This document shows, in pieces, positions 53,592 through 64,000 of a DNA stretch of 64,000 bases (the first letter of the stretch is position 1; each line of letters opens with the position of its first letter). The DNA comes from Buxus sempervirens. Lineage: Eukaryota; Streptophyta; Magnoliopsida; Buxales; Buxaceae. Location: assembly GCA_947561395.2 (NCBI GenBank), contig OX387182.1:41161949-41225948 (forward strand), in the 5' to 3' direction. The notes under the pieces are model-generated. The model did no database searches, was not told the DNA's origin, and worked only from the letters and a program-made list of their open reading frames with translations. A program made the translations under genes and the position numbers.

Positions 53592-56500
53592 TAGTGGATT
53601 GCCATTTCCCTGAAGGTTCTAATGGGCCTTCGTCTTCAGGGGAATCATGTTTAGAAGGCCCACAAAAAACCCAAAAAGATTTTTCCATTTTTTCTAGAAA
53701 ATTTAATTTTTTCAAAAAGGTCCACACTACTTATGAACCATATAATCAGACCGAATTGGACCAGGTTGAATATGACTTCGACCTTGAGCTCGACTTTGAT
53801 CTCATGGGGGTCGAAGAAGAGACAGAGGTCGAAGAAGAAGACGTTCCAAAAGAAATTGAATACCAATTAGAACGTCATGAAAAGGGGGTCCAACCTAATA
53901 TCGAGAAGACCATATCCATAAATCTTGGGACCAAAGATGACCCAAAAATTGTAAAAATCGGGTCATGCTTGTCTGATGTGCAGAAAAATGAAATGTCACA
54001 GTTCTTGGTAGACTACAAAGATGTGTTCGCTTGGTCGTATCGGGACATGCCGGGGTTGGACACTGACATGGTAGTGCACAAGTTGCCAATTTTGCCAGGG
54101 GTTAAGCCGATTAAGCAGAAACTGAGAAGATTGAAGCCGGAATGGACCTTGAAGGTCAAGGACGAAGTGGTCAAACAGTTCCAAGCTGGATTTTTGGCAG
54201 TCTCTACGTACCCGGAGTGGCTCGCAAACATAGTGCCGGTACCAAAGAAGGACGGGAAGGTCCGAATGTGTGTGGACTATAGAGACTTAAACAGGGCAAG
54301 CCCAAAGGACGATTTTCCGCTTCCACACATCGACATTCTGGTCGATAATACTGCGGTACATAGCCTGTTTTCCTTCATGGATGGTTTCTCAGGATATAAT
54401 CAGATCAAGATGGCTAAGGAGGATCAAGAAAAAACAGCATTTATCACACCTTGGTGCACATTCCACTATACAGTCATGCCATTCGGACTCAAGAATGCCG
54501 GGGCAACATATCAGCGGGCCATGACAGCACTATTCCATGATATGATCCATAAGGAGATGGAGGTCTACGTGGACGATATGATTGCCAAATCATGCAAAGA
54601 GGAAGACCACTTGATCAATCTGAAGAAAGTGTTTGATCGGCTCAGGAAGTACAGTCTACGGCTTAACCCGGCTAAATGCGTCTTTGGGGCTACATCAGGG
54701 AAGTTACTGGGGTTTATAGTGAGCCGAAGAGGAATTGAAATTGACCCGGCTAAAGCCAAGGCCATAATTGAAATGCCAGCACCCAGAACCGAGAAGGAGG
54801 TCAGGGGGTTTCTTGGAAGAATTCAATACATAAGCCGGTTCATAGCACAGCTCACTGCTATCTGTGAACCAATTTTCAAACTTCTAAGGAAAGATAACCC
54901 TACGGTCTGGAATGAGGACTGCCAGCAGGCATTTGACACCATAAAGAGGTATTTGCTAAACCCACCTGTGCTAGTGCCACCAACTCCAGGAAGACCACTG
55001 ATCCTGTACTTGTCAGTGTTGGAAACGTCGATGGGATGTGTCTTGGGGCAACATGATGAGACTGGTAGAAAAGAAAGGGCAATTTACTATCTGAGTAAGA
55101 AATTCACAGAATATGAAGCCAAATACTCACCATTGGAAAAGACTTGCTGTGCTCTAGTGTGGGCAACTCAGAGGCTAAGGCATTACTTCCTTAGTCACTC
55201 CACACTATTGATATCCCGGATGGACCCGCTGAAATATTTATTTGAGAAACCGGCATTGACTGGCAGAACGGCTAAATGGCAACTACTACTGTCCGAGTTT
55301 GACCTCACGTACATCACCCAGAAGGCGATCAAAGGTCAAGCCATAGCTGATCACCTGGCTGCACATCCTTTGCCAGAATATCAACCCTTGAAGACCAACT
55401 TCCCAGATGAGGCAATTCTGTACACGGAAGAGGAAGACAGTGAGAGTTCTTGGCAGATGTTCTTTGATGGGGCCGCCAATATGAATGGGAACGGAATAGG
55501 GGCAGTCTTGGTCAAACCGGATGGTTCGCACATCCCGATTGCAGTAAAGCTGAGATTCCAGTGCACCAATAACATAGCAGAATATGAGGCATGCATAATT
55601 GGATTGCAAGCAGCCATGGATCATGGAGTAGAGGAACTTGACGTATACGGGGATTCGAGTCTTATCATCTTCCAAACAACTAGTGAGTGGAAAACCAAGG
55701 ATCACAAATTGATCCCCTATCACCAGTATTTGGAAGAAATAAGCACAAATTTCACTCGAATTTCCTTCAACTATATGCCAAGGGCCAAGAATCAGTTTGC
55801 GGATGCTCTAGCAACCTTGGCTTCAATGGTCAGCATACCAGAAGGAGTAGACATCAGACCGCGGGAAATTGAGGTTAGAGATGAACCGGCTTACTGTCTC
55901 GTTCTAGAGGGAGCACCAGAAAAAGAAACGCCATGGTTCCAAGATATCAAAAATTTCTTGAACAATCGGAGTTTGCCAGAAAATGCCACTGCTACTGAGA
56001 AGAGGACAATACAGAGATTGGCTGGTCAATTTCTGCTAAGTGGTGGACATGTGTACAAGAGGTCATATAACGACATTCTGCTAAGATGTGTTGCCAAGGC
56101 TGAATCGGAAAGGCTGATTGAGACTGTACATGGAGGAGTCTGTGGGCCCCATATGAGTGGACACATGCTGGCTAAGAAGATCCTGAGGCTGGGATACTAC
56201 TGGACGACCATGGAGCATGACTGCTGTATACATGTCAGGAGGTGCCATCAATGCCAAATCTATGCAGACAACAAGCATGCACCCCCAGGTGAGCTGCACA
56301 ACATGACATCACCCTGGCCCTTCTCTATGTGGGGCATAGATGTTATTGGCATGATCTCCCCTAAGGCATCGAACGGGCACAGATTCATCCTGGTGGCGAT
56401 TGACTATTTCACTAAGTGGGTGGAAGCAGCCTCATATGCAAACATCACTAGCAACCATGTTATTAAATTTTTGAAGCACAATATCATTTGTCGCTATGGA

Positions 56501-57181
56501 CTGCCAAGTGCCATAGTATCAGACAACGCTTCAAATATTAAGAACAAGGACATGAAGAAAATGTGTGAGCAGTTTCAGATCACCCACCACAAGTCAGCTC
56601 CGTACAGGCCAAAGATGAATGGGGCAGTAGAAGCAGCAAACAAAAACATAAAGAAAATCATTCAGAAGATGGTAGTGAGCTACAAGGATTGGCATGAAAT
56701 GCTGCCACTTGCTCTGCATGCATACAAAACCTCGATCCGGACTTCAACTGGGGCAACCCCGTACTCCCTAGTCTATGGGATGGAAGCAGTCTTGCCCGTG
56801 GAAGTAGAGATCCCATCACTCCGAGTGCTCATAGAAGCAGAACTAGAAGAAGCCGAATGGGTCCAGTCGAGACATGATCAACTTAACCTGATAGAAGAAA
56901 AACGGTTGAAAGCACTTTGCCATGGACAGTTGTACCAGAAGAGAATGGCCTGGGCTTACAATAAGAAAGTGAGGCCCAGAACTTTCCAAGAAGGAAACTT
57001 AGTGCTAAAGAAAATTCTACCATTTTTGGAGGATCCTCGTGGTAAGTTCAAGCCCAATTGGGAAGGCCCATATGTCATCAAGAAAGTACTGTCAGGGGGT
57101 GCACTCATCTTAGCAGAAATGGATGGGTCAGATTTTCCTGAGCCCATTAACTCTGATGCGGTAAAAAGGTATTTTCCTTGA
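53585..57181 (+). CDS. pol: Pol polyprotein of element D, open
   Basis: About 1198 codons without a stop, colinear with B pol. RT (VDYRDLNRASP, YVDDMIAKS), degenerate first RNase H, intact second RNase H motifs (FFDGAAN, EYEACIIGL, YGDSSLI, FADALA), HHCC finger, DD35E and GPY. One notable RT change is TPWCTFHY, where B has TPWGTFHY. As in B, no ATG is present before DLMGVE, while the -1 frame is open through the linker (HFPEGSNGPSSSGE). It could be made only if ribosomes pass the two gag-pro stops, or from a spliced RNA. Confidence 0.94.
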   Translation, partial: TLIVDCHFPEGSNGPSSSGESCLEGPQKTQKDFSIFSRKFNFFKKVHTTYEPYNQTELDQVEYDFDLELDFDLMGVEEETEVEEEDVPKEIEYQLERHEKGVQPNIEKTISINLGTKDDPKIVKIGSCLSDVQKNEMSQFLVDYKDVFAWSYRDMPGLDTDMVVHKLPILPGVKPIKQKLRRLKPEWTLKVKDEVVKQFQAGFLAVSTYPEWLANIVPVPKKDGKVRMCVDYRDLNRASPKDDFPLPHIDILVDNTAVHSLFSFMDGFSGYNQIKMAKEDQEKTAFITPWCTFHYTVMPFGLKNAGATYQRAMTALFHDMIHKEMEVYVDDMIAKSCKEEDHLINLKKVFDRLRKYSLRLNPAKCVFGATSGKLLGFIVSRRGIEIDPAKAKAIIEMPAPRTEKEVRGFLGRIQYISRFIAQLTAICEPIFKLLRKDNPTVWNEDCQQAFDTIKRYLLNPPVLVPPTPGRPLILYLSVLETSMGCVLGQHDETGRKERAIYYLSKKFTEYEAKYSPLEKTCCALVWATQRLRHYFLSHSTLLISRMDPLKYLFEKPALTGRTAKWQLLLSEFDLTYITQKAIKGQAIADHLAAHPLPEYQPLKTNFPDEAILYTEEEDSESSWQMFFDGAANMNGNGIGAVLVKPDGSHIPIAVKLRFQCTNNIAEYEACIIGLQAAMDHGVEELDVYGDSSLIIFQTTSEWKTKDHKLIPYHQYLEEISTNFTRISFNYMPRAKNQFADALATLASMVSIPEGVDIRPREIEVRDEPAYCLVLEGAPEKETPWFQDIKNFLNNRSLPENATATEKRTIQRLAGQFLLSGGHVYKRSYNDILLRCVAKAESERLIETVHGGVCGPHMSGHMLAKKILRLGYYWTTMEHDCCIHVRRCHQCQIYADNKHAPPGELHNMTSPWPFSMWGIDVIGMISPKASNGHRFILVAIDYFTKWVEAASYANITSNHVIKFLKHNIICRYGLPSAIVSDNASNIKNKDMKKMCEQFQITHHKSAPYRPKMNGAVEAANKNIKKIIQKMVVSYKDWHEMLPLALHAYKTSIRTSTGATPYSLVYGMEAVLPVEVEIPSLRVLIEAELEEAEWVQSRHDQLNLIEEKRLKALCHGQLYQKRMAWAYNKKVRPRTFQEGNLVLKKILPFLEDPRGKFKPNWEGPYVIKKVLSGGALILAEMDGSDFPEPINSDAVKRYFP

Positions 57182-58095
57182 GTGAATATTTCTAGGAAAT
57201 GATCCGAGGCCATTTTTCTTTATTTCCTTCAAAAATTTTAATCCCTAGTCTAGCCAAGTTGAGCCGGTTCGTTTCTTTGATCAACCTAAACCGGATTTAA
57301 AGTCAAATTGGGGCAAAAGTGAGGAAAGAAAAAGAAAAAGAGAGGAAAAGCAATGGAAATGGCAAATGAAAGCCAAGTGTGAAAAAATGCAAAAAATGCA
57401 ATTTGGGGGAAAAGGGTTAAATTCATCATGACTGTAAGTCCGGTTGACCTATTTCCATACTTGAAAATTTTTGGGCCTTTAATACCCTTTCTTTCATAAA
57501 CTGAGCCTAGCCTTTATTTCGTCCTATTTTTAAGCCCTCGGTGATCTTAGCTTGTTCATTTAAATATCAGAGTAAGATGGGTGATGACGGAATTCAGAAG
57601 CCGGCCCTAGTGAAAACCGTAACTGGCGCTAGGGACAATATTGGCGAAAAGGCAAAAAGAAAAAAAATAAGAAAAATGAAAGAAAATCAGAGGTTGAGTT
57701 GATCATGGGGATCCGAGCTTCAAGCAAAGTTGGCATGAGCAGAATGGGGCAGTTTTGGCAGTTGGGAATGACTCTAAAAGTCCTAAGATAGACGGTTCTG
57801 ATCCCTCAGTATTTTGTGGACTACCCTTTTCATTATTTAACCTGGTTCTAATTCCTTTAATTATAGGTGATTAAGTGCATGGACCAAATTTCAAAAAAAA
57901 AATATAAAAAGGAAAAATTATACTTTGGCCAGTGATGAGAAACCAAATACTTTTCATAAAACCTTTGTTTTTACAAGCATCTGAGCATTCTGAGGCCAAT
58001 AATATAAACACTTTATTTTGAATTAAATCCTTTGTATTTCCACTATTGGAGTTCAATTTTGTACAAAGGTATGAAAAAATGTGCAGGAAATAAAG
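57182..58095. other. Convergent 3' region between pol and DUF7745, element D
   Basis: Noncoding, colinear with B and C. Conserved block at about 57608-57650. On the minus strand AATAAAG-type signals follow the DUF7745 stop (near 58010-58020). Confidence 0.65.
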
Positions 58096-59747
58096 CTAAT
58101 CTCCTAGCCGCTCCTCAAGCTCCCGAATCCGAGCTGCCTGAGCTGCAATGACTCCTGAAGCCCCCTCTGCAGCGGGATCACTCAAGAAGGAAATGACCTC
58201 ATCTGAAAGGGCCTGCTTGATCCGCATACTCCTAAGGCTGGCCAAAGTATCCTGGTACTTTTGCCGGATCATACGGACCTCAAAGCAACGAGCTTGCCTC
58301 TGCTCCTCCAGCTTTTCTTCCACGGCAATACGGCGGGAGATCTGCACCTCAAGCTGCCTCTCCAGATAAGCGCCCTGTATCCTGAGCTCCTGGGCCTCCC
58401 GCACCCATATCTGCTGAAGCCGCTTATGAGAAGCCTGCTCAGACTCTAGAATGTCCTCATAGGTGGGAGCCAAGACTACAGGAGGATCTTCGGGTACTGG
58501 GGCCTGAGTCTGTATCTGCTCCTTGATCCAGAAGAGATAATCCTTCACATGGGCTTCTGAGAAGACTGGACCATGCATAAAGCGGACATAGGACCACTCC
58601 TTCATCAACCAGGCATTCAGCTTCATAGAAAGGGGCCTAAGACGATCCTCATATCCACATGGGATGATAATCCCCTGGGTCGCACGGAACTGACGAAGGA
58701 CCCGCAGAGGAAGATACAGCACTGCATGCTTCAGGCCCGCCAGAATCAAAAAGTTGCGGTCACGGAAGCTAATCACTGTCTCGGCATTAGGCTGATAAGT
58801 ACCAGGCCATCTCACCTGGTCTTCCTGAAGCGAGCCCAAGAAAGTGAACCAGCCCTGTTTGCCCCCTGGAATATCGGGGCACCCCCTGTTGCTCATCAAG
58901 AGAGGGACTCTTAGACACGGGAAGAAGTGTCGATTGATCTCTTCAATCTGGCTCAAATGATCAAGTAGCCAAAGCTGCAAAGGAAGGGAGATATGTCAGC
59001 ATTGTATATAAAAATAAGAAAAAAAAAAAACTTGTTTACCTGCAGGATCTGGGCACATGCTAGGAAGCGTTTCGACTTCCTATTGTAGCAGTCGGTTAAG
59101 GCCTGATATATCCCAGCTAAAATCATGGGGGCCAACCTCTCCCGCTCCCTAACCTGGCATATCACAGAAATCAAGGCCAAGTCCACCTCGTCATCCTCCC
59201 GTGAGAAAAGCAACTGGTTGACCACTATCAGGGTCAACGCATTGAATCGGGCCTCCTTATCTTCTCTCCTCAAAAGCTTCTCAGTAAAAAAAGCCTTAGA
59301 TAGGGTCAAAAGGGTGTCAGAATCCCCCAAGTCCTTCTTCCCTATGCCCAAAAAAGTAGAAGCTTCCTTCTTGTAACTGGGCCTAAGAGGTGGATTCACC
59401 ACCTTCTCATCAAACCTCAGGCCCAGGATGGTTTCCACCTCCTCAATAGTTGGGGTCATCTCATGGGTCCCAAAACGGAACAAGTTGAGATCAGGAACCC
59501 AATGACCAATCATGGCCTCTATAATCTCCCACTTGAAGGGAACCTTGGGAATGAGCATGGTATGGCCTAGGTTGGTAGTACCCCATCTCCTCTCCTCATC
59601 TAGGGTCATAGAGTTAACCCACCTTGTGTAAAAGGAATCCACAGGGTTGTACCTAGTGAGATTTGAGGGTTTTGATCTAAAAGGCTGTTTTGCAGGGGAG
59701 GCAGTGTGGACAGACAATAATGGGGCAGAAGATGATCCGGATTCCAT
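58096..59747 (-). CDS. DUF7745-like antisense protein of element D (two exons, 528 aa)
   Basis: Exon 1 59747-59040 (708 nt, donor CAG/GTAAAC), exon 2 58974-58096 (879 nt, acceptor TTTGCAG), phase 0, giving the same 528-residue length as the C copy. The start is ATG at 59747, the first after the TATA box (59858-59865). N-terminus MESGSSSAPLLS, then the DUF7745-type region (LFRFGTHEMTPTIEEVE) and a C-terminal coiled coil. Differences from C are scattered substitutions only. It is antisense to gag-pol, so its introns are not removed when the genomic RNA is reverse transcribed. The function is unknown to me. Confidence 0.87.
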
Positions 59748-59857
59748 TGGATTTGACGGGAGCAAGCTAGAACTCAAGAGGAGGAAGAAAAAGGCGAAAA
59801 AGGGGTTTTCTAAACTCAAAAACTCGTAAAAAAATGCTCAAATCCCGAGGCAGGTTG

Positions 59858-59865
59858 CATTTATA
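59858..59865 (-). promoter_or_regulatory. TATA box of the element D DUF7745 gene
   Basis: TATAAATG in GATGCTATAAATGCAACC on the minus strand, identical to C (10273-10280). A shortened TATCCGG cluster (about 59878-59905) lies directly upstream. Confidence 0.65.
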
Positions 59866-59914
59866 GCATCTTTTAACATATCCGGTAACTCAGACCGGAT
59901 ACAAAGGCTTTGGT

Positions 59915-60640
59915 AATTCAGAGAAAATATCAAGGTGATCATGCAAAGAGAAGTCAAGAACCGGTCATGGACAGACAGAGCATCACATTATTCAGAATAG
60001 ATGGAAAAAAAATCCAAGCATACACCAGCAGTCTAATTATAGCAAATGGGACCAAGTTCAGAGCATGCAACCAGGAAATCCAACATACAGTCAAGAAAAT
60101 TGGCATGCAATCAGCAGGATACCATCAGAGGAAACCATGGTGATCAAATATTGCAGCATAAAGTCCAAAAAGTCCAGAATCAACAGAGCAATTAGACCAA
60201 GGATCCAATGGCAAATGAGCATTTCAAGCATGATCACGAAGCAATCAAAAGCAATTGACAACAATTCACGAAATGAAAAAGTGGGAATTCGGCTTGGGCT
60301 AAATAAGAACATGTCGATTGAAGCATGCCAAGCTGTGATCATTGTTTGATTAGCAATAAGAAAAAAGGAACCTGATAGGAGGTAAAGGAATCGGATTGGT
60401 CGCCGGAGGAGGATGGTTCAGATCCAAAAATCGCCGAGCTCGTCGGAAATCAGATGCCGAGCTAGGGCTCGGCCACTGTTGTGAAGGAAGAATCTCCGAA
60501 ATCAGCACGTCGCCGGAGCTAAGAGACTCGCCGGAGGTCGCCGGAACTGATGAAGTTCGTCGGAAAAGGTAGGAGGATCGTCGGGCGTCGAAGCAAAGAA
60601 GAGAGTAGCCGGTCTTTGTAATCGGGGAAGAAAGAAGAGA
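59915..60640 (-). pseudogene. PMD gene remnant of element D: 5' exon and part of the leader intron
   Basis: On the minus strand a C/T-rich 5' exon (about 60640-60372, with CCGGCGA words, ending CTATCAG/GTTCC) is followed by about 455 nt of intron. It then jumps at about 59915 into the spacer before DUF7745 (AAAGCCTTTGTATCCGG). All PMD coding exons are missing. What remains is a promoter and exon that now face the DUF7745 gene. Confidence 0.7.
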
Positions 60641-60740
60641 AGGGGAAAAGTCGCGGTCGCGCGCGACTTATAAAACATGGGGGATCCGGATACTCAGACC
60701 GGATACCCGCAGGCCTTGGATTATCCGGATATACCTACCG
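60641..60740 (-). promoter_or_regulatory. PMD promoter region retained in element D
   Basis: On the minus strand: TATCCGG sites (about 60740-60685), TTTTATAAG (about 60676-60667), and the inverted repeat GTCGCG...CGCGAC (60650-60667). Same order as C. Confidence 0.5.
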
Positions 60741-61316
60741 GATACCAAAGAAAAAAGAAAAAAAATAGAAAAAACAGAAAAAAAAAACAGAAAAAAATAG
60801 AGAAAAAAACAAGGAAAATGGAGAAAAAGAAGAGAAAGGAAAAAATAGAAAAAAAAGAGAAAAGAAAAAAAAAAGAAAAAAAAAAGAGAAAAAAAAAAAG
60901 AAAAGAAAAGAAAAGGGAGCAAACTTGTGCTATAATTCTTACTATTTTCTCAAAATCCTATTTTTGCCTTGAAATCCACCTCACAGCCACGAGAGCTCTG
61001 TGGAATTCGGGACAACTTTGGGAAATGTGCCTGGTCAAAAGGATGATATCTACTCAATTTTCAACTTGGTTTGATAAAAAATCAGTTTTTCAAAAAAATC
61101 CTATTTTTGGGCTTAAACTCCACTTCACAGCCACAAAGGGCTCGGTGGAATTTAAGAACTCTTGGAGAGATGCCCCCTTAAAGTGAGGGCTTTTTGGCAA
61201 ATCTCCACTCAAAAATGGTTTTCTACAGAAATTGAATTAAACCGAGCAAATCATGCTCAAGGGAATGCAATTTGGGCTTGTCTACTCTTTGCAGCTCACT
61301 GCTTCGCAGCTCCCGC
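60741..61316 (+). other. Purine tract and pre-PPT region, element D
   Basis: A/G-rich tract of about 175 nt (60741-60918), then a single copy of the pre-PPT block with CCACGAGAGCTCTGTGG (60987-61003). No gene. Confidence 0.75.
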
Positions 61317-61329
61317 AAAGAGGGGCAGT
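61317..61329 (+). other. Polypurine tract of element D
   Basis: AAAGAGGGGCAGT directly before the 3' LTR. Confidence 0.88.
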
Positions 61330-63596
61330 TGTAGACACCCCAAATTGCACAAACAATCATCAAAAATCATTATCTCCTGGAAAGCCAGCACAGAATTTGA
61401 AGAAAATAAATTTTTGCCTGTATCCGGATACTCAATCCGGATACAAGTGCTCCTCCCCGTATTCGGATACTCATACCGGATACGTGGGAGCCTTAGTGTA
61501 TCCGGTACCATGTACCGGATACCTTAAAGCCCTTTGTTATCCGGTCTGATATACCGGATACCTTAAGTTTGCTCAAAATTAGGGTTTTCCGAGAGCTTTT
61601 CACTTTTACCATCATGTCCCTCATTAAATGAGGGGAAATCGCGGAAATAACCTTAGGGTTTAGGTTGGAGGGGTTCTAGACATTAATTTGTGTCTACCAA
61701 TGACCTTAGCCCTTGCCTATAAATAGGAGCCTCCTCCTTGAGCAAAAGACACACAACTCTTGTTTTGAATTCTCGCAAAGAAGAACTCCAAGAGAAGAAG
61801 AAAACCGCTGTGGAATCGCCTCCAGCACTCAGGTAAGCCTCAACTTTTCTTTTTATTTTTTGTCTTTACATTCCTAGATCTAGATCTCTTCTTCTACCTT
61901 TCTGTAGTGTAAAGCCTTGTTTGTATGTGCGGAAATCCTTCCCCGGCTCAAAGTATCTCAAGACTCCCCTAGCCGTAAAACGTGAAGGCGGATCTAGGAG
62001 AAACGAGACTGGGGATTGACCCTAGTGCTAGAACCCATGTAGCATAAGGCCTTTTTGATTGATTGTAAACCGTACCATATTCAAAGTACCCTTGATTATC
62101 TTAAAGAGAACAGAGGGAAACGATAATGGAACGGAACCCTAGGCTATGCTAGAACCTATTTTATTGAATCTATATGCATGTGTATGGATCTTACTAGGTT
62201 TTTTTCACTTTTGCACACATATCACTATTTTGGCGGGATAGGCTCATATTTGGGGTTTATTGCATTTATTGTGATAAATCTCAAATAAATGGCCTCAATC
62301 AATTCTGGAATGCCTTTCGGATGATTTTAAAGTATTTGTGTTCATCTTGCACGAATTTCATTTTTATCAATTTTCGGACTTGGTTTTACTCAAAAATGGC
62401 TTAGCTTGACAGCACCTGTACCCTTACTTCGGACGTCCGTAACTTCATCATCCGGATGAATTTTGGGGCGATTCCAGAACCATAGGAAAGGTGAGGCTGT
62501 CTAGTTTATGTCCACCAAATTTCATGAATTTCTATCTAGCCGATTTTTGACACCTCTCTGTCGAAGTTAAGTGGACAGTTCAGGTCTAAGTACAGAACTT
62601 GTCACTTCGACGGACCGCCATGTGTTCGTTTTAAGTCCGATTCGAGTGATTTTTGTTTCTGAGTACTCCTCTATGAGTCTATTTTCAAATCCAGTTGGTT
62701 TCATAATTTTTGGATTCCATTTGAATTATTGGTAGCCGATTTACTCAGAACTGCTCATTTGCATTTTTCTGGGTAAATCTGTGATCTTCGGGACCTGTTC
62801 GGGAGACCACCCAAGGCACATCCAAAGGGATTTTTGTATGAGGCTAGTTTCTCTGGAAATATGGCCATACAGACTTCAATCACACCAAATTTCACGGATT
62901 TCTATGTAGTGGATTTTTCTAGACAATTTTCCAAAGTTGCCCACTTACCACTTTTAAAAATCCCCAACAGCAGCTTCAAAGGAGCATAACTCCTAGGATT
63001 TTTATCGGAATGGATTGAAATTTTGCATGAAACTCTTATTTGCCCTAATCTTTCAAATGGATTTGGTTTGGTTCAATTTAATATTGGATTTGAGTGATTT
63101 TAAAGCAAATGGCATACTTTTTACCGAATTTTTCGGATTTGATTCAACTTGGTTTTTGAGCAACTTGTGCTTTGATTTCCATCTTTTGAGATATTCCAGA
63201 AATGATATTGATATAAGAGAGGATCTAAAACCCATTTAGATCTTCATGTGAAAATATCATACATTGTTCCTTTTTTCAAGGTTTTCTATGATTTTAGCAA
63301 GCTTTCTATTTTTGCATGAACATACACTTGGCAACCACTTCGTGTGGATGAATGGGGGTGCCTAACACCTTCCCCCGTTCATAATCTAATCCCCTTACCC
63401 ATCTCTGGATTTGATTTTCAAGTAGGGTTATTTTTATCCTAGAATTTGTCTTTTGGCTATTTTTGCCTACTTTTGAACTTTTGGTGTCCATTCTCACCCC
63501 AAAATCATGAATGGTGGCGACTCTCCCAATTTTTGCGTTGAGCCCGTGTGTTGACGGAGGGACGATCACTCCGGTGATTTTTTCCCATGTCTCACA
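61330..63596 (+). repeat. 3' LTR of element D (2267 bp)
   Basis: Partner of 44035-46299. Motif cluster about 61419-61560, TATAAATA 61718-61725, U5 block near 63353-63385. Confidence 0.96.
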
Positions 63597-63601
63597 CTAT
63601 C
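63597..63601. repeat. Target site duplication of element D, right copy (CTATC)
   Basis: Follows GTCTCACA and equals 44030-44034. Confidence 0.92.
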
Positions 63602-64000
63602 TCTACCATAGGACGTAAACACATAGGATCCACACAAGCTCCGCAGGAGAATGCACATCTCTAAGACTACTGGTACCCCCTGCAGGAGACAGCATAACTC
63701 TACCGTAGGATGTGAACACCTAGCATCTACCTCTACCGTAGGAGATAGCTTCCTCACCTTCCAGTGGTAACTCACACACCCATCCTCCATGTGGGATGCA
63801 ATCACGCATAATCACATCTCCCCCGCATGAGGTATCTCTCCTGTAGGATGCAATCCATCGGAAATACATCTGCCCCACAGGAGGTAATGAATCTCTTCCA
63901 CAGGAGGTAATGTCTCCGCCATGAAGCGGGTATCTCCGCCACTTAGCGGGTTATCTCTGCCACCAAGCAGGTTAGGGTCTCCGCCACCAAGCGGGTTAGG
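63602..64000. repeat. Degenerate short tandem repeats right of element D
   Basis: Units of about 20-30 bp that drift in sequence: CTCTACCGTAGGAGATAG-like, then CCACAGGAGGTAATG-like, then TCTCCGCCACCAAGCGGGTT (about 63905-64000, at least four units). Most units hold a small inverted repeat (CTACC/GGTAG-like, CCGC/GCGG). No gene is supported. Confidence 0.7.

Larger units (their letters stand above)
44035..63596 (+). mobile_element. Element D: Tat/Ogre-like LTR retrotransposon with two gag-pro stops
   Basis: 19.6 kb, both LTRs, PBS, leader minisatellite, gag-pro with two nonsense codons, open pol, intact antisense DUF7745, PMD reduced to promoter and 5' exon, PPT and TSD CTATC. The LTRs differ by roughly 13 substitutions and one 2-bp indel by eye, so this is a young insertion. 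Same family as B and C. Confidence 0.95.

Noticed and set aside
63566..63805. 79-residue frame across the right end of element D
   Set aside because: It starts in LTR sequence and runs into degenerate short repeats.

Overview
This window is repeat-dense plant nuclear DNA, almost certainly from a flowering plant; the species cannot be named from the sequence. I see no host gene. Practically everything belongs to four copies of large Ty3/gypsy LTR retrotransposons of the Tat/Ogre type. The evidence is LTRs of about 2.3-2.4 kb starting TGTAGACACC and ending GTCTCACA, an 18-nt primer binding site, a gag-pro polyprotein with a G-patch, a pol with a gypsy-type RNase H followed by a second, archaeal-type RNase H, and a DD35E integrase with a GPY motif. 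Each element also has a long 3' region that carries intron-containing genes on the opposite strand: a DUF7745-like gene and a plant mobile domain (PMD) gene.

Layout. Element A (+ strand, oldest, open at the left edge) contributes the integrase end at 1-797, part of its antisense DUF7745 gene (1854-3152), most of its antisense PMD gene (19439-19848 and 38263-39300), the PMD promoter (about 40350-40875) and its 3' LTR (41211-43623). Two younger elements of a second family sit inside A. Element C (- strand, 3153 to about 19435) has its 3' LTR first, then PPT, PMD, DUF7745, pol and a 5'-truncated gag. Its 5' LTR was lost in a deletion that fused C gag to A PMD. Element B (+ strand, 19854-38257) is complete with TSD CTAGC and interrupts the A PMD gene; removing B plus one TSD copy restores the PMD reading frame. 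Element D (+ strand, 44035-63596, TSD CTATC) is another member of the second family, inserted beside A. The window ends in short degenerate hairpin-like repeats (63602-64000).

How the parts work together. The LTR promoter (TATAAATA) drives the sense RNA. A strong splice donor lies in the LTR about 105 nt after the TATA box and a pyrimidine-rich acceptor lies just before gag, so a leader intron carrying the PBS and a large 76-bp minisatellite is plausible. Gag-pro and pol overlap by about 25-28 nt in the -1 frame, and an A9 tract lies inside this overlap. The two antisense genes have their own TATA elements and introns and run toward pol. The same short palindromes (TATCCGG...CCGGATA) cluster upstream of the LTR promoter, the PMD gene, the DUF7745 gene and the gag leader in B, C and D. 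In the diverged A family the corresponding places carry a different motif (AACCG...CGGTT). This paired, family-specific set of promoter motifs plus antisense genes is the best candidate for an undescribed system here; a regulatory or anti-silencing role is inference.

No copy is complete. B has open gag-pro and pol but lost both antisense genes. D has open pol and DUF7745 but two nonsense codons in gag-pro and no PMD coding region. C keeps DUF7745 but has a pol frameshift, a decayed PMD and no 5' LTR. A keeps the best PMD frame.
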